From Pontivivens ytuae (lineage in GTDB: Bacteria; Pseudomonadota; Alphaproteobacteria; Rhodobacterales; Rhodobacteraceae), in contig NZ_CP064942.1 of the NCBI RefSeq assembly GCF_015679265.1, positions 806,001 to 870,000 of the forward strand: a stretch of DNA of 64,000 nucleotides, read 5' to 3'. Positions 40,442 to 50,019 of the stretch are shown here, one piece after another. The notes below the pieces were generated by a model. It was not told where the DNA came from, searched no databases, and was given only the letters and a program-made list of their open reading frames with translations. A program made the position numbers and the translations under genes. How positions within the stretch are numbered: the first letter of the stretch is position 1; every line of letters starts with the position of its first letter.

Positions 40442-41196
40442 TCCGTCTCGCCCTTCTCCTGATGCTCCTGCTGACCCCGGCGCGGGGGGAGGAGATCGTG
40501 GCGGGCCTCAGCCAGAACCAGGTCTCGATCACCGCCTTCTTCGAAGGGTCGGAGATCTTCGTCTTCGGCGCGGTCAAGCGCGACGCCCCGCCGCCCGCGG
40601 ATGCCGGGCCGCTGCAGGTCCTCGTCTCCATCGTCGGGCCTGTCGATCCGGTGACGGTGCGGCGCAAGGCGCGGGTGGCGGGCGTCTGGGTGAACCGCGA
40701 CACGGTGGTGGTGGACCGCGCGCCCTACTTCTACGCCAACGCCTCGACCGTGGCGCTGCGGGAGATGCTGAGCCACACGGACCAGATGCGCCACCGCATC
40801 GGGCTGGAGTGGCAGGTGGTGCTGCGCGACGCGCCTGCCGATATCGAGGATACGCCGGCCTTTCGCGAGGCGGTCATCCGCCAGCGCACACAGGAGGGGC
40901 TCTACCGCGAGCTTCCCGGTGCGGTGCGCCTGACCGACGAGACGCTCTTCGACGTCTCCGTCCGCCTGCCGGCCAACCTGGTGGAGGGCGACTACCTTGC
41001 CCGCGTGTTCCTGACCCGCGACAAGGCCGTGATCTCCACCTTCGAGACGCAGATCGCGGTGCGCAAGAGCGGCATCGAGGACTGGACCTTCCGCCTCGCC
41101 CAGGAACGCCCGCTGATCTACGGGCTGCTATCCGTGGCGCTGGCGCTGTCGCTGGGATGGCTGGCGGCGAGCCTGTTCAGGTATCTGCGAAACTGA
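40438..41196 (+). CDS. TIGR02186 family membrane-anchored protein
   Basis: This 252-residue protein has a signal peptide (MIRLALLLMLLLTPARGEE), a periplasmic beta-rich body (EIVAGLSQNQVSITAFFEGS) and one C-terminal membrane anchor (LLSVALALSLGWLAASLF). It matches TIGR02186, found next to TSUP permeases in Alphaproteobacteria. It may form a complex with the exporter; its action is unknown. Confidence 0.85.
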   Translation: MIRLALLLMLLLTPARGEEIVAGLSQNQVSITAFFEGSEIFVFGAVKRDAPPPADAGPLQVLVSIVGPVDPVTVRRKARVAGVWVNRDTVVVDRAPYFYANASTVALREMLSHTDQMRHRIGLEWQVVLRDAPADIEDTPAFREAVIRQRTQEGLYRELPGAVRLTDETLFDVSVRLPANLVEGDYLARVFLTRDKAVISTFETQIAVRKSGIEDWTFRLAQERPLIYGLLSVALALSLGWLAASLFRYLRN

Positions 41197-41628
41197 GGAT
41201 CTTCGAGCGGAGGGCCGTGCCCGACCTGGAGGGCGTTTGCGGGACCTCACCGCTGAGCGCGCGCCTTCAAGCATCCATGCCGCTCACTCGATGAACGAAA
41301 TCGCCAACGCGCCCTCCGGGTGGAGGGTGAGCGCCGTCTCGCAAACGCTCCGATGGAGCGTTTGAGGCGAGAACGGGCGGAGCCCGGGGCGGGCGCGGCC
41401 TGGCGGTGCCGCCGGGCGGGAGGGCCCTGTTGAGCCCCGTCGTGCTCCGGCTTGACTGGAGCATCTGCGGCATTCGGAGATCCTCGGGTCGGAGCCTGAG
41501 GATGACACTTTTCGTGAAAGCCACTTTCTGCATCCCTGCGGCCCCGGCGCGGGGGCCGGGGCGGTTGCCCCTTGGGACCGTCCCGGACCTGATCCGGGAT
41601 CGCTCGACACAAGGAACAAGCGACGTCT
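41197..41628. other. 432-base non-coding gap with repeats
   Basis: No gene was found between the TIGR02186 gene and the convergent alcohol dehydrogenase gene. It contains a strong hairpin (41337-41372) and stretches such as GGAGATCCTCGGGTCGGAGC and TCCCGGACCTGATCCGGGA, which look like dispersed GC-rich intergenic repeats of this group of bacteria. Confidence 0.5.
41337..41372. repeat. REP-like hairpin
   Basis: TCTCGCAAACGCTCC pairs with GGAGCGTTT-GAG-GCGAGA over 15 base pairs with a three-base bulge and a GAT loop. No T-run follows, so it is more like a dispersed palindromic repeat or RNA stabiliser than a terminator. Confidence 0.6.
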
Positions 41629-42750
41629 CTACAACACTGCCTCGTAGATCGCCCGCGCGTCCTCCAGCGTGACCTCCCTGGGGTTGTTTACCAAAAGCCG
41701 CGTCTGCTTCATCGCGTCCTCGGCGAGTTGCGGCAGGTGGTTGTGGCTCACCCCCACCTCGCGCAGCCGCGTCGGCACGCCGAGCCGCCCGGCCAGCGCC
41801 CGGAAGCCCTCGGCCAGCGGCACGCCCGGCCCGAAGGCGAGCGGCGCGAGCTCCGCATACATCTCCCCCGCCGCGGGTTGGTTGAAGGCGAGCACCTCGG
41901 GCAGCACTAGGCAGTTCGACAGCCCATGCGGCACATGGAACCGCCCGCCCAGCGGATAAGCGAGCGCGTGGACCGCCGCCACCGGCGCGTTCGCGAAAGC
42001 CTGCCCGGCGAGGCAGGAGCCGAGCAGCATCGCCTCGCGCGCCGCCACGTCATCGGGCACCGCGCAAACCCGCTCGATGTTGGCACCGAGCAGCCGTAGC
42101 GCCTCCCGCGCCAGCGCGTCGGAGATCGGGTTCTTGCGGTGCTTCGACGTATAGGCCTCGATCGCGTGGACCATCGCGTCGATCCCGGTCGCCGCCGTCA
42201 CCGCCGCGGGCAGGCCCAGCGTCAGCCGCGCATCGAGCACCGCCGCATCCGGCAGGAGCTGCGGGCTGACGACGCCCATCTTCTCCTCCGTCTCGGTGGT
42301 CAGGATCGAGATCGGCGTGACCTCCGACCCGGTCCCCGCCGTGGTCGGCGCCAGCACCAGCGGCAGCCGCACGCCGCGCACGTTCCCGACCCCGAACATC
42401 TCCGCCAGCGGCTGGTCCCCGGCGAGGCGCACCGCCACGAGCTTCGCGATATCGAGGGAGGAGCCGCCGCCCACGCCCGTGATCCCGTCGCACTCGGCAA
42501 GCACGCCGCACGCCTCGTCGAGCATCAGCGTCGTCGGATCGGGCAACGTGCCATCATAGATGGTGACGGCAAGCCCCGCGGCCTCGATCCCCGCCAGCGT
42601 CTCGTCGATCAGCCCCAGCTCCCGCACCGTCCGGTCGGTGACGAGCCCGACCCTCCGCACACCCCGCGCGGCCAGGAGAGCGCCGATCTCCGCGGTCTTT
42701 CCGGGGCCGACGATGAGCTTCGCCACGGTCTCGAACTGGTAGCCTTGCAT
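41629..42750 (-). CDS. Iron-containing (group III) alcohol dehydrogenase
   Basis: This 373-residue enzyme has the NAD-binding GGGSSLDIAKLVAV motif, APTTAGTGSEVTPISI, and the metal-ligand region AVHALAYPLGGRFHVPHGLSN with conserved His. It oxidises an alcohol or reduces an aldehyde or maleylacetate; the substrate is not evident. The ATG at 42750 fits the family start (YQFETVAKLIVGPG). It is the last backbone gene before the tRNA-Gln island. Confidence 0.9.
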   Translation of the reverse strand: MQGYQFETVAKLIVGPGKTAEIGALLAARGVRRVGLVTDRTVRELGLIDETLAGIEAAGLAVTIYDGTLPDPTTLMLDEACGVLAECDGITGVGGGSSLDIAKLVAVRLAGDQPLAEMFGVGNVRGVRLPLVLAPTTAGTGSEVTPISILTTETEEKMGVVSPQLLPDAAVLDARLTLGLPAAVTAATGIDAMVHAIEAYTSKHRKNPISDALAREALRLLGANIERVCAVPDDVAAREAMLLGSCLAGQAFANAPVAAVHALAYPLGGRFHVPHGLSNCLVLPEVLAFNQPAAGEMYAELAPLAFGPGVPLAEGFRALAGRLGVPTRLREVGVSHNHLPQLAEDAMKQTRLLVNNPREVTLEDARAIYEAVL

Positions 42751-42864
42751 GGGCCTTTTCCCTCCGGTTTTGGCGGCCAGCTTCGACCGGGCGGAATCGC
42801 GACGCAACCATACGATTCCCCCTTGCAGCCCCCCGCGCGCCTGACTAAGACACACCGCACCGGT

Positions 42865-42939
42865 TGGGGTGTAGCCAAGTGGTAAGGCAGCGGTTTTTGG
42901 TACCGTGTATCGTAGGTTCGAATCCTACCACCCCAGCCA
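42865..42939 (+). tRNA. tRNA-Gln (anticodon TTG)
   Basis: Acceptor TGGGGTG/CACCCCA, D arm GCC...GGC, anticodon loop TTTTGGT (anticodon TTG), T arm GTAGG-TTCGAAT-CCTAC and encoded CCA (75 bases). The anticodon stem GCGGT/ACCGT is slightly irregular. Recombinase and other accessory genes begin about 185 bases downstream, making it a candidate integration site, though no second copy of its 3' end was found in the window. Confidence 0.95.
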
Positions 42940-43124
42940 GGTTACCCACTCTTCTTGAGACAACGCGAGGTTTCCGGGTTTTCCGGCGCGAAGTCAGGTA
43001 CTTGGCGACGCGCTGGCTGGACCGAGACGATCAAGCGTCCGGGAACTGCGCCGACTGCGGGGCCATGTCTCTCTTCCGGAAATCCTCGATCCGAGTTTGG
43101 GAGGTCGGCGGCCATGGCGGCCGG

Positions 43125-44764
43125 TCAGCTGCGTAGGAACTGCCGCTCCTGCTCGCTCCACCGCGCCGGGAAGCCCTGCTTGATCAGGGCATCCGTGGCA
43201 AGCCCGTCCGGCCGTTCGCCGGCAGCGATCCGGTCCAGAAGCCGGGGCGACAGCATCGCGAGATCGACGAGGTCCTTCACCCGCCGCTTCGACGTGCCTT
43301 CCCGCGCGGCGATGGCGGCGAAGGACATGCCCGTGGTCAGGTCATCGAGCCAGCGGCGGGCGGTGACGATGTTGCGGATCAGCGTGTGGTCATGCTCCGG
43401 GAGCGGCGCACCGAGATAGAGCTTGGTCTCGACGCCGCGCTTGCGGTCGGTGAACGGGGCGTGGATCACGAGGGCGTCGGCGACGATCTCCTGTTCCCTA
43501 CATCCAGTGATCGCAGCATAGGCGCCCGCAGAGAGCCGCATGCGGATCGTTCCGCGCGCAAGATCGACCCGTTCGATCAGATCGAAGGCGCAAGCCTCAT
43601 TGGCCCGGACCGCCGCAACCCTGTCGAGGAGCCGCGACCGTGCTGTCTGCAGGGCGTCGGCGTCCCCTGCCCCAAGGCTGCGCGGGCCAAACGATGGATC
43701 CGAGAGCGTATCGTTCAGCAACTCGACCAGCAGGCGCTCAAGCTCCGACGCCGGCAGCCGCCAGCCGTCCCGAGGGCCTGCATGGCGCGGCTTCAGCAAG
43801 CGGGCGGACACATAGTAGCGCAGGTGCTTGCCGGCCTTCTGCGTATGAGACGGCGTCAGACGATCTCCGGTCTCATCAAAGAGCTTCCCGATCAAAGGCG
43901 ATGGCCGGGTCCTGCGTTGCGCCCCCCCTCGCCTTCCGCCCGTCGCTTTGCAGCTTTAGCTGCATCGCATCCCAGTCGTCAGGGCGGATGATCGCCGGGT
44001 GCTGTCCCGCATAGACCGCTGCCTTATGGCGGATGCGACCGGCATAGACCGGGTTGGTCAGGATGTGATGGATGTGCGCCCGCCCAAAGGGCCGTCCACC
44101 GTCTCGTTCGCCATCCTCGCCCGTCCGAGGCCGCGTCCTCAGGCCGCGCCGCCTCCGCCTGCACGCGGCTCAGACAACCCAGGTTGCGATAGAGACCATA
44201 GAGCGCCTCAACGACTTGGGCTTCCTCGGGGTCGATCGCGAGGGTCCGCCCATCGGGTCGATAGCCGAGCGGTGGGATGCTGCCCATCCACAGGCCCCTC
44301 TTCTTCGAAGCCGCGATCTTGTCGCGAATCCGCTCTGCCGTGACTTCCCGCTCGAACTGCGCGAAGGACAGGAGCACGTTCAGCGTCAGCCGCCCCATGC
44401 TGGTCGAGGTGTTGAAGCTCTGCGTGACGGAGACGAAGGAGGCCTCCACCGCGTCGAGTCGCTCGACGAGCTTTGCGAAGTCGGCCAGCGCGCGGGTCAG
44501 CCTGTCGACCTTGTAGACAACGATCTGGTCAATCTGCCGCGCCTCGACCGCGCGCAGCAGGCGGGTCAGAGCGGGGCGATCGAGATGACCACCCGAGATC
44601 CCCCCATCATCGAAGCGCTCGGGGACCAGTTCCCAACCCTCGTGGCGCTGGCTCGCCACATAGGCCTCGCAGGCCTCCCGCTGGGCATCAAGGGAGTTGA
44701 AGTCTTGCTCCAGCCCCTCCTCAGAGCTCTTGCGGGTGTAGATCGCACATCGGATCCGGCGCAT
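43125..44764 (-). pseudogene. Large serine recombinase broken by two frameshifts
   Basis: The N-terminal resolvase domain begins MRRIRCAIYTRKSSEEG (catalytic Ser13) and reads to about 44150 with DRLTRALADF and FAQFEREVTAERIRDKI. Around 44150 the frame breaks; the recombinase domain continues in a second frame (HIHHILTNPVYAGRIRHKAA) until a run of seven G (minus strand, about 43919-43926). The zinc-ribbon and coiled-coil part then continues in a third frame to 43125 (IGKLFDETGDRLTPSHTQKA). Both shifts are consistent with one extra base. The start overlaps the DUF2924 stop (TGATG). The enzyme is probably inactive unless the shifts are sequencing errors. Confidence 0.85.
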
Positions 44765-45171
44765 CAGGCCAGCCCGAAGAAGCGCGGCCCCGACCAATGC
44801 GCACCGGTGATCCGCTTCGCGACGGCGGAGAGCGAGCGATACCGCGCGCCCTCCATCTCGAAGCCATGCTCCGTCACACGAACCCGATATGTCCGGCCAT
44901 TCCATTCGCGGATCAACTCGGTGCCAGGCTTCGGGTGGGATGCAACGCGCCTCCCATCCGCGATCCGCTCCAGAGTGCGCCAGGTATTCGAGGACACATC
45001 CCCATCGAGGTCGCATTGCCGTTTCCAGAGCAAGACGCGACGCATGAACGACACGGACAGGTAAGGAGGAGGTTCCGCCCCAAACATCCGTCGCCACTCC
45101 GCCAGGCAGTCCGATCTGTCGAAACGCTCGATCGCGTCGAGGGTGGGCTGCATCTCCGTGGGCACCGTCAT
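44764..45171 (-). CDS. DUF2924 family protein
   Basis: This 135-residue protein shows the DUF2924 pattern: LAEWRRMFGAEPPPYLSVSF, then PGTELIREWNGRTYRVRV and a closing FEMEGARYRSLSAVAKRITG-type segment. It is regularly found between DUF3489 and a large serine recombinase in Alphaproteobacteria and may assist recombination or control. Here the order and overlaps (ATGA upstream, TGATG downstream) are conserved. Confidence 0.88.
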   Translation of the reverse strand: MTVPTEMQPTLDAIERFDRSDCLAEWRRMFGAEPPPYLSVSFMRRVLLWKRQCDLDGDVSSNTWRTLERIADGRRVASHPKPGTELIREWNGRTYRVRVTEHGFEMEGARYRSLSAVAKRITGAHWSGPRFFGLA

Positions 45172-45452
45172 GCCTCGGACCCGGCGCCATCGGGCGCTTT
45201 GCGAAGACGATAAACAGAACCCTTCGGAGTGGCGACCCGCTCCACGTGTTCGCCACTTTTCCTCAGCATTGAGATTGCCGCGCGCGCACTATGCGGCTGC
45301 CAGCCGAAGCGCTCTTGCAGCTGCGTGATGGTGGCACCATTGCGGCGCGCAAGCATTTGCCGCAGCTCAGTTGCTTGGCTCTCCCTCGTCGGCGTCGGCT
45401 TCTTCGCTGTCTGGGTCGTTGGCAGCTCGTCGGGCTTTGTGGCGTTCGTCAT
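45168..45452 (-). CDS. DUF3489 family protein (winged-helix-like)
   Basis: This 94-residue protein has a basic, Thr/Pro-rich N-terminus and the DUF3489 domain: LRQMLARRNGATITQLQERF, GWQPHSARAAISMLRKSG and YRLRKA. The fold is likely a winged helix binding DNA. It overlaps DUF2924 by ATGA. The 207 bases between this gene and the restriction gene hold no other gene. Confidence 0.85.
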   Translation of the reverse strand: MTNATKPDELPTTQTAKKPTPTRESQATELRQMLARRNGATITQLQERFGWQPHSARAAISMLRKSGEHVERVATPKGSVYRLRKAPDGAGSEA

Positions 45453-45659
45453 CTTGGGCTCCTTTCGGCTGCGGCGGAGACCATTCCACCGCCGCTACCG
45501 AATGGTGCCCGGTCCGAAGCTGGGCGACGCGCTTGCGTTCATGCAGGCATGAACACTACCGCTTCGCGCGCGCGAGAAGTCTAGTGCGGAAAGGGCGGGA
45601 AGCGGACCTTCGCTGCACGTGCCAATTCGAGCGCCTGTCGGCTTCAACGGCGGGATCAA

Positions 45660-48554
45660 TTATTGGCCGGAACGTTCTCGATTCAACTCCAGCAGGCGCG
45701 CGAGCGCATCGTCCTCGGCGATGTCCTCGGGCCAGCCGTAGGCGGCGGCCACGGCGGCGTCGAGGCGGGCGTGGAGGCCGGCGAGCCAGGCGGGCCGGGC
45801 GTTGTAGAGGTTGGTGAGGGTGCGTTTCTTCAGCTCCTTCGCCGCCGTGTCGTCGATGGGGAGCAGGCGGTCGGGATAGCCCTCGACCACCTCGGGGACG
45901 CGGCGGACGAGGTCGGGCGGGTTCAGCCACGCCTCGCGCTTGTGGTTCAGGTCCGCCGCCGCGTCGGCGATGGCCTGCGCGCGGGGGTCGCCCGCGTAGT
46001 TGGCGGCGGGAATGTCGGGGGTGAGGCCCTCGGGGAAGGGGAAGGTCTCGAAGGTGGTGGAGGGGGTGTAGCGGGGATCGTTCCCCTTGCCGAGGAAGGT
46101 GCCCATACGGAGCGACCACGCCTCGTGAAAGCGGGAATGGAGGATGCCGAAGGTGGTGTCGTCGTCGCGGGCGATGGCGTAGATCGAGCCGGTTATGAGC
46201 ATCCCATGATCCAGCCAGAGAAAAGCGCGGTGCTTCGAGACCTCCGCCGTGACGATAAAGCGATCGAGATCCCCGAGAGCGGAACGCATGCCCCTATTCA
46301 GTTCCCCGTGTTTCCACCAGTTTTCACGGCGTGATTTGCGGCTATTGGTGTCTCGCCCCCGCTTCACTTCGGATAGAATGCGTTCAAAGGGGCCTTCGTA
46401 GAATGAGGCTTCATCAGCCGTTCGGTCTGCTTCAAAATCGATCACCCAACGTTCAGCCGGACGCTGCTTTGTCAGATCGTTGCCAGTAACGTATCGGCGG
46501 ATAACGTCGCTGTTCGGACGGCCGTTGGGATTTTTAGGAGCTTTGAGCCAATCAGCCGCGAGTTCACGCGTTACGTCGAACCTGCCGACAAACTTGACCC
46601 CCTGGAAACAGACCCGCTCATTCTCCTCCAACCTAAACGCCCCCGTCAGGTCCAATCCCGCCGTCAGGTCCGCCGCGATGCGGTCGACCTCGCGGCCATC
46701 CAAACGGGGCGTTTCCGCGCCGCTCTCGGGCGTCGCCTCCCCTGGCGATGCCAGCATCACCATCGACACCCGCACCGCGGCGCCGGCCACCGTCCACGGC
46801 TCGTCGGACCAGGCCTCGAAGATCGCGCCCGCCTCGGCCGGGGCGGCCAGCACCGAGCGGTTGGCCCCGCCCCGGATCGAGTTGGTCGTCACCAGCCCGA
46901 CGCGGCGCGTCCGCCCCGCTTCGACCGCGCGCCACGCCGACGCGACCCAGTAGGCCACGAGGTCCACGCCCCCCGGCACGTCCGGCCAGGCCGCGCGCAG
47001 GGCCTTGGCGTAGTCCTCGCCCAGCTCGGCGATCATGCGCTTGTTGCCCAGGAACGGCGGGTTGCCGACGATGAACTCGGCCTCGGGCCATTCGGCGGGC
47101 GTGCCGTCACCGGCCAGCACCGCGTCGCGGCATTCGATGGTGCCCAAGGGCTTCAGGATCGGGTCGGTCGACGCCTCGAACCCGTTGCGGCGCATCCACT
47201 GGATCTCGGCGATCCAGGTCGAGACGCGCGCCAGCTCGGCGGCATAGGGGCTCAGCTCGATCCCCACCACGCATTCGGGGCCGACCGAGGGGGCCGGGCG
47301 GGGCAGGCCCATCGCCTCGGCATCGAGGTTCGCCCGGTGCTCGAGGTCCTTCAGCGCCGTCAGCGTCAGGTTGAGGAAGTTGCCCGACCCGCAGGCCGGG
47401 TCGAGCACCCGCACCCCGCGCAGCCGCTCCAGGAAGCCCAGATGCGCGCGCGTCGCCCGGTCGTGCGCGCGGTTCGCCCGGCGCGTCGCCGCCCCCGCCT
47501 TGGCGGCCGCCCGCGTGGTGGCGGCCTCGGCGCTGGCGGCGCGCTCTTCCTCTAGGGCGGCGGCGATGGTGGCGCGGGCGGCGTCCCACTCCGTCTTGAG
47601 CGGGCGCAGGACGACGGGCTCCACGATCTGCATGATCTTGGCCGCGTCGGTGTAGTGCGCGCCGAGCTGGCTGCGCTTGCCCGGATCGAGCCCCCGCTCG
47701 AAGAGCGTGCCGAGGAGGGAGGCGTCGATCTGACTCCAGTCCATCTTGGCGGCCTTGCGGAGCATCGCGATGTCGCCCGCGTCCACGGGCAGGGCCGCGT
47801 CGTCGTCGAAGAGCCCGCCGTTGAACCAGGGGATCGGCGTGAAGCCCACCCGCCCGCCCCGGTGCGCCATCGCCGCGAAGAGGGTCCGGCAGTTCTCCTC
47901 GAAGGTGCCGGGGTCCGAGGCGAAGACCATCTTCTCGAACATCTTCTCGGGCAGCAGGCGCACGTCCTCGGCGAACATGCAGAAGACGAGGCGGTTGACG
48001 AAATGGGCCACGACGGGGGCGTCGTGCCCGGCCTGGCGGAGCCGCAGCGCGAGGTCGGCGAACGTGGCGGCGGCGTCCTCGGTCAGGTCGGCGCGCGTGC
48101 GGCGGGGGCGGAAGCTGCGCGGCTCCTGAAAGGCGCGGCGCAGTAGGTCGCGGGCGTCCGCGCCCCGCAGATCCTCGATGGCGATGTCGTGCCGCTCCTG
48201 CACGGCGCCGGTGAAGGCGGTGCGGATGACGATCTCTTGCGTGTCCGAGACGATCAGCAGCGGCGGGTTGTCGAGCGCGGGCGCGTAGCGCTGGACCTGC
48301 GCATAGGCCGCGTCGAGATCGGCCTTCGCCTTCTTGTACTCCCAGGCGAACGCGTCCTTGAGCCAGACGTCCGCCCAGCCGTCCCCGCCGGTGGTCTTGG
48401 CCGCGCCCTTCTCGAACTCGAAGCGGCCGGCCGTCGTAGGCGACGGCGGCTCGACCCCCAGAAGTCCGCAGAGCGCGATGAAATGCGCCTGCGCGGAGGA
48501 TCGCTCCGAGAGCGGATTGCCCGACCAGGTGCGGATGAAGGCGTCGGGCGTCAC
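45660..48554 (-). CDS. MmeI-type (type IIL) single-chain restriction endonuclease / adenine methyltransferase
   Basis: This 964-residue protein shows the MmeI order. An N-terminal nuclease has Asp62-x9-Glu72-Tyr-Lys74 (WADVWLKDAFAWEYKK), the same spacing as in MmeI. A helical spacer follows, then an N6-adenine methyltransferase with motif I DPACGSGNF (Asp384) and motif IV GNPPFLGNK (Asn498), and a target-recognition and C-terminal region (FGILHSRFHEAWS). Such enzymes cut unmodified DNA and methylate one strand as protection, all in one chain. All motifs are intact. It starts with GTG inside the stop codon of the ParE-like gene (GTGA). Base use is as GC-rich as the host. Confidence 0.85.
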   Translation of the reverse strand: MTPDAFIRTWSGNPLSERSSAQAHFIALCGLLGVEPPSPTTAGRFEFEKGAAKTTGGDGWADVWLKDAFAWEYKKAKADLDAAYAQVQRYAPALDNPPLLIVSDTQEIVIRTAFTGAVQERHDIAIEDLRGADARDLLRRAFQEPRSFRPRRTRADLTEDAAATFADLALRLRQAGHDAPVVAHFVNRLVFCMFAEDVRLLPEKMFEKMVFASDPGTFEENCRTLFAAMAHRGGRVGFTPIPWFNGGLFDDDAALPVDAGDIAMLRKAAKMDWSQIDASLLGTLFERGLDPGKRSQLGAHYTDAAKIMQIVEPVVLRPLKTEWDAARATIAAALEEERAASAEAATTRAAAKAGAATRRANRAHDRATRAHLGFLERLRGVRVLDPACGSGNFLNLTLTALKDLEHRANLDAEAMGLPRPAPSVGPECVVGIELSPYAAELARVSTWIAEIQWMRRNGFEASTDPILKPLGTIECRDAVLAGDGTPAEWPEAEFIVGNPPFLGNKRMIAELGEDYAKALRAAWPDVPGGVDLVAYWVASAWRAVEAGRTRRVGLVTTNSIRGGANRSVLAAPAEAGAIFEAWSDEPWTVAGAAVRVSMVMLASPGEATPESGAETPRLDGREVDRIAADLTAGLDLTGAFRLEENERVCFQGVKFVGRFDVTRELAADWLKAPKNPNGRPNSDVIRRYVTGNDLTKQRPAERWVIDFEADRTADEASFYEGPFERILSEVKRGRDTNSRKSRRENWWKHGELNRGMRSALGDLDRFIVTAEVSKHRAFLWLDHGMLITGSIYAIARDDDTTFGILHSRFHEAWSLRMGTFLGKGNDPRYTPSTTFETFPFPEGLTPDIPAANYAGDPRAQAIADAAADLNHKREAWLNPPDLVRRVPEVVEGYPDRLLPIDDTAAKELKKRTLTNLYNARPAWLAGLHARLDAAVAAAYGWPEDIAEDDALARLLELNRERSGQ

Positions 48555-48850
48555 AGACGGTCCTTCAACCGGGCCACGAGGTCCATCCGTTCATGGAGGA
48601 TCGCGATGACGATCGACCGGTCGCCGGTGATCCAGAAGATGTAATGGTGCTCGCAGCGAAGGACCCGTACATCCTCGGGCAGTGCGTCGTTCGCTTTCTC
48701 CCGGGCGCTTCCGTCGCCGATTGCCGCGCAGCACGCCTCGATCCGATCCAGGTACGTGTCGGCCTGGTCGAGCCCCCACCTTCCGAAGGTGTAGTCCCAG
48801 ATGCCTCGCAGGTCCTCTTCCGCCGCGAGGGTGAGATCGTAGGTCTTCAT
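48551..48850 (-). CDS. parE: RelE/ParE-family toxin
   Basis: This 99-residue protein has the ParE fold: YDLTLAAEEDLRGIWDYTFG at the start, LRCEHHYIFWITGDRSIVI and ILHERMDLVARL at the end. ParE toxins poison DNA gyrase; related RelE cleave mRNA. It follows a ParD-like antitoxin gene by nine bases and overlaps the restriction enzyme gene by four bases (GTGA), so translation of the two is linked. Confidence 0.88.
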   Translation of the reverse strand: MKTYDLTLAAEEDLRGIWDYTFGRWGLDQADTYLDRIEACCAAIGDGSAREKANDALPEDVRVLRCEHHYIFWITGDRSIVIAILHERMDLVARLKDRL

Positions 48851-48859
48851 CCGGTGCCG

Positions 48860-49126
48860 CTACCGTCCCGCTTGCGCGCGCGCCTCGCGACGGATGTCGG
48901 CAACCGACTTCGTGGACAGCTCCCCTCGGCGGGCCTGGTCGATCCGCGGCCTCAGAAAGTCGGTCAGCGCGCCGAACGCCTCGTCCTCAGTCATGTTCTC
49001 GAGCGCAGGGACGTCACCGAGGGTTCGCTTGAGGACGAACTCTTTGATGCTCTGCCCTCTGAGAGCAGCGATGGCCTTGAGCTTCTGGTGCTCTTCCGGG
49101 GTGATGTCGATCGAGAGGCGAGGCAT
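48860..49126 (-). CDS. ParD-like ribbon-helix-helix antitoxin
   Basis: This 88-residue protein begins MPRLSIDITPEEHQKLKAIA, a ribbon-helix-helix DNA-binding domain, and continues with an acidic helical toxin-binding tail (ENMTEDEAFGALTDFLRPRI). The ATG at 49126 is chosen because the sequence before it has no coding character. It heads the transcript antitoxin, toxin, restriction enzyme. The 174 bases upstream to the insertion sequence should hold the autoregulated promoter. Confidence 0.85.
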   Translation of the reverse strand: MPRLSIDITPEEHQKLKAIAALRGQSIKEFVLKRTLGDVPALENMTEDEAFGALTDFLRPRIDQARRGELSTKSVADIRREARAQAGR

Positions 49127-49300
49127 GTCGAAGATGTAGCATCCACGTCCGCACAAAACAACATTTGTGGCACGCTTCTCGGATCTCGAACGGGTTCGAT
49201 GGTGACCACTACACACATTCCTTCCGCCCGCCCAGAGAAACGCAACCCGAACCAATCGGGCTGATCTGGGCTGGCTGAAACAATGAGCATAGCGGAGACC

Positions 49301-49964
49301 TGTCTAGCCCCCTGTGTCTGGACCACTGATCAGGGGTTTCTCTAATATTGTTTCAGGAACGGGTGGGCGCATGTTGAGTGCCTGATGCGGTCGGGTGTGA
49401 TTGTACTGCCTGAGCCAGTGATTGATGACGATCTGAGCTTGCTTGGTCGTCGTGAACCACTCCGCATTGAGAACCTCTCGCCGTAATGTCCCATTGAAGC
49501 GCTCGTTGTATCCGTTCTCCCAGGGTGATCCTGGGTAGATGCGGATGGGCTTGATCCCAACACGCCGAAGCCAGCCCTGCATCGCCTCTGCTGCGAACTC
49601 GGGTCCGTTATCGGACCGGATATACTCCGGGGAACCGTGGCGCAGCAGGAGCGGATAGAGTGCTTCGAGAACTTCGTCGGCACCCATCTTGGTGCGGACC
49701 ACAACAGCCAAGGCCTGCCGCGTGAACTCGTCGAGAACCGTCAGCATCTTGTAACTGCGCCCATTGCTGAGCTTGTCATGCACGAAGTCTATTGCCCAAA
49801 CATGGTTCGGGTGCGTGGGCCGAAGCCGGATGATCGAGCTGCCCTTGTGGTAGAGCCGCTTGCGCTTTTTGTGCCGCTGCGGAAGCTGCAATCCTTCCTC
49901 ACGCCAGAGCCGCTCGACCTTCTTGTGATTGACCCGCCAGCCTTCCATGTGAAGCAGCTCCGTG
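49301..49964 (-). mobile_element. IS3-family element copy A, right part (interrupted by copy B)
   Basis: This is the right-end half of a 1200-bp IS on the minus strand, from its terminal TGTCTAGCCCCCTGTGTC to the break at 49964. It carries the last 220 codons of orfB, including WAIDFVHD, SDNGPEF and RFNGTLRREV of the DDE catalytic core. The other half lies at 51165-51680. One base in the end region differs from copies B and C (GGACC for GGGCC). Confidence 0.93.
49304..49964 (-). pseudogene. IS3 transposase OrfB, 3' part (copy A)
   Basis: The reading frame covers the integrase core with the three catalytic acidic residues but has lost its N-terminal part to the insertion of copy B. It cannot make full OrfAB. 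Confidence 0.88.
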
Positions 49965-50019
49965 TGTCCTTCCCCCCTAGAACTGGGCCATTACATTGGC
50001 CGCGAGAGGGGGATTGGGC

